Part shown: positions 5,957 to 6,390 of the stretch, one piece after another
Position numbering within the stretch: the stretch's first letter is position 1
Layout of the letters: each line of letters begins with the position of its first letter
Source of the DNA: Clostridiales bacterium
Lineage (GTDB): Bacteria > Bacillota > Clostridia > Lachnospirales > Lachnospiraceae
Reading direction: 5' to 3'
Assembly: GCA_019420425.1 (NCBI GenBank)
Contig: JAHZHG010000170.1
Coordinates: 1-6,390, forward strand
Length of the DNA stretch: 6,390 bases
Made by a program: the position numbers and the translations under genes
The notes under the pieces: generated by a model
What the model was told of the DNA's origin: nothing
The model's input: the letters and a program-made list of their open reading frames with translations, nothing else
Databases searched by the model: none

Positions 5957-6116
5957 AGCTGCCGTTTCCTCTTCTGTCGGCAAATCACCGGGAATCTGTC
6001 GTTCCCTCTCCTGTCGGCAGATCACCGGGAATCTGTCGTTCCCTCTCCTGTCAGCAGATCACCGGGAATCTGTCGTTCCCTCTCCTGTCGGCAGATCACC
6101 GGGAATCTGCCGTTTC
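5957..6116. repeat. 37-bp tandem repeat array at the ribD-ribE junction
   Basis: Three full units of 37 bases start at 5974, 6011 and 6048. A fourth (from 6085) matches through about 6115 apart from its final bases, and a diverged fragment precedes the first (5957-5973). The second and third units differ at one position, and the first differs from the second at one position. The edge sequence CTGCCGTTTC at 5959-5968 and 6107-6116 is exactly 148 bases (four periods) apart, so the array is fully in register. The right end codes for the last ribD residues and contains its stop (6098-6096); the rest is intergenic. There are no unique spacers, so it is not a CRISPR. On the RNA strand each unit can form GGGAA/TTCCC or CAGAT/ATCTG stems, but not both. 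Function is unknown; origin by slippage or unequal recombination is likely. Confidence 0.9.
6089..6112 (-). other. Perfect 8-bp hairpin around the ribD stop codon
   Basis: CGGCAGAT (6089-6096) and ATCTGCCG (6105-6112) pair perfectly across an eight-base loop, and the ribD TGA sits at the stem-loop edge. It is the strongest version of the stem found in each 37-bp unit. Internal units keep seven or fewer of the eight pairs, and the first unit keeps its core stem with a G-U wobble in RNA. There is no following U-tract. Confidence 0.45.
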
Positions 6117-6390
6117 ATATTCCAGCAGCAAGTCGCCGTCGATCTGCCGGACGCTCTCCAGGCGCAGCATAACCGCCTCCCCCGGCAGCTCCACACCTGT
6201 TCCGGCTACCGGCGTCTTACTTTTCTCTCCTCCAAACAGCTTCGGCGCCACAAATACCATAACCTTTTGTACAACGCCGGCCCGCAGCGCCGCCTCATTC
6301 AGCGTTCCTCCGCCCTCCAGCAAAATACTGTCAATCCCTATGGCCCCCAGCTCGCGCATCAGCTGCTTCAGCTCCACCCTGCCCTGCGTA
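6096..6390 (-). CDS. ribD: Riboflavin biosynthesis protein RibD, C-terminal reductase end, cut by the window edge
   Basis: Only the last 97 residues are visible; the gene continues beyond the right edge, where the N-terminal zinc deaminase domain should be. The visible part is the end of the NADPH-dependent reductase domain (dihydrofolate-reductase-like fold), which reduces the ribosyl side chain to ribityl. The signature is SILLEGGGTLNEAALRAG followed by VAPKLFGG, with a typical family C-terminus of VRQIDGDLLLEYE. The frame is open from the first complete codon at 6389 to a TGA at 6098-6096, with no Met start in the visible part needed. The last residues (ADSR) and the stop lie in the first unit of the 37-bp repeat. 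RibD is normally first in clostridial rib operons, so an FMN riboswitch and promoter would be upstream of the window. Called ribG in older B. subtilis work. Confidence 0.95.
   Translation of the reverse strand, partial: TQGRVELKQLMRELGAIGIDSILLEGGGTLNEAALRAGVVQKVMVFVAPKLFGGEKSKTPVAGTGVELPGEAVMLRLESVRQIDGDLLLEYETADSR

Noticed and set aside
5889..6095. Second FMN riboswitch or internal promoter between ribD and ribE
   Set aside because: No conserved RFN-element segments are visible, and no -35/-10 pair with acceptable spacing was found. The gap is explained mainly by the 37-bp repeat.
6022..6099. Small 25-codon frame starting at a GTG overlapping the ribD stop and running through the repeats
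   Set aside because: It exists only because the 37-base period shifts frame. Its spacing from the SD-like AGGAG of the repeat is wrong, and the encoded peptide resembles nothing I recognise.
5974..6115. CRISPR-like array
   Set aside because: The 37-base units abut directly with no unique spacers, there are no cas genes, and one end is inside ribD coding sequence. It is a simple tandem repeat.
1..6390. A novel multi-gene defence or mobile system
   Set aside because: Every sizeable minus-strand gene belongs to a known family (GltB, CPBP, HAD, RibH, RibBA, RibE, RibD). No transposase, integrase, toxin-antitoxin or phage-like gene is present.

Overview
All genes in this window lie on the minus strand, so transcription runs from high to low coordinates. 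The proteins and signals suggest a Gram-positive Firmicute of the class Clostridia, probably a Lachnospiraceae-like gut anaerobe. The reasons are a Bacillus/Clostridium-style rib gene order, strong AGGAGG-type ribosome binding sites, moderately high GC in the genes against very AT-rich promoter regions, and a clostridial-type GltB N-terminus. This assignment is inference from sequence character, not from a search.

Region 6390-2816 is a riboflavin biosynthesis operon read right to left. It holds the C-terminal end of ribD (reductase domain; the gene enters from beyond the right edge), riboflavin synthase alpha (ribE), bifunctional DHBP synthase/GTP cyclohydrolase II (ribBA), lumazine synthase (ribH), and a HAD-family phosphatase-like gene whose ATG overlaps the ribH stop codon by one base. 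Together these supply every enzymatic step from GTP and ribulose 5-phosphate to riboflavin. The HAD protein is a natural candidate for the dephosphorylation step between RibD and RibH that classical rib operons leave unassigned. The promoter and any FMN riboswitch would be upstream of ribD, outside the window.

The ribD-ribE junction (about 5957-6116) carries an in-register 37-bp tandem repeat spanning four periods. It begins inside the last codons of ribD and fills most of an unusually long intergenic gap in an otherwise tightly packed operon. Each unit can form either of two mutually exclusive hairpins. This is the most unusual structure in the window.

Region 2815-2030 holds a separate gene for a CPBP/CAAX-type intramembrane protease (three intact motifs) with a good sigma-A-like promoter of its own. 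Region 2029-1793 is an AT-rich intergenic stretch with a near-consensus promoter, short repeats and a small structured leader. It precedes gltB, of which 597 codons (glutamine amidotransferase domain and the start of the central domain) are present before the left edge.

The window is mostly core metabolism (flavin synthesis and nitrogen assimilation). I see no mobile element, CRISPR array, RNA gene or clear undescribed multi-gene system. The points worth a second look are the 37-bp array, the HAD gene in the rib operon, and the gltB control region.
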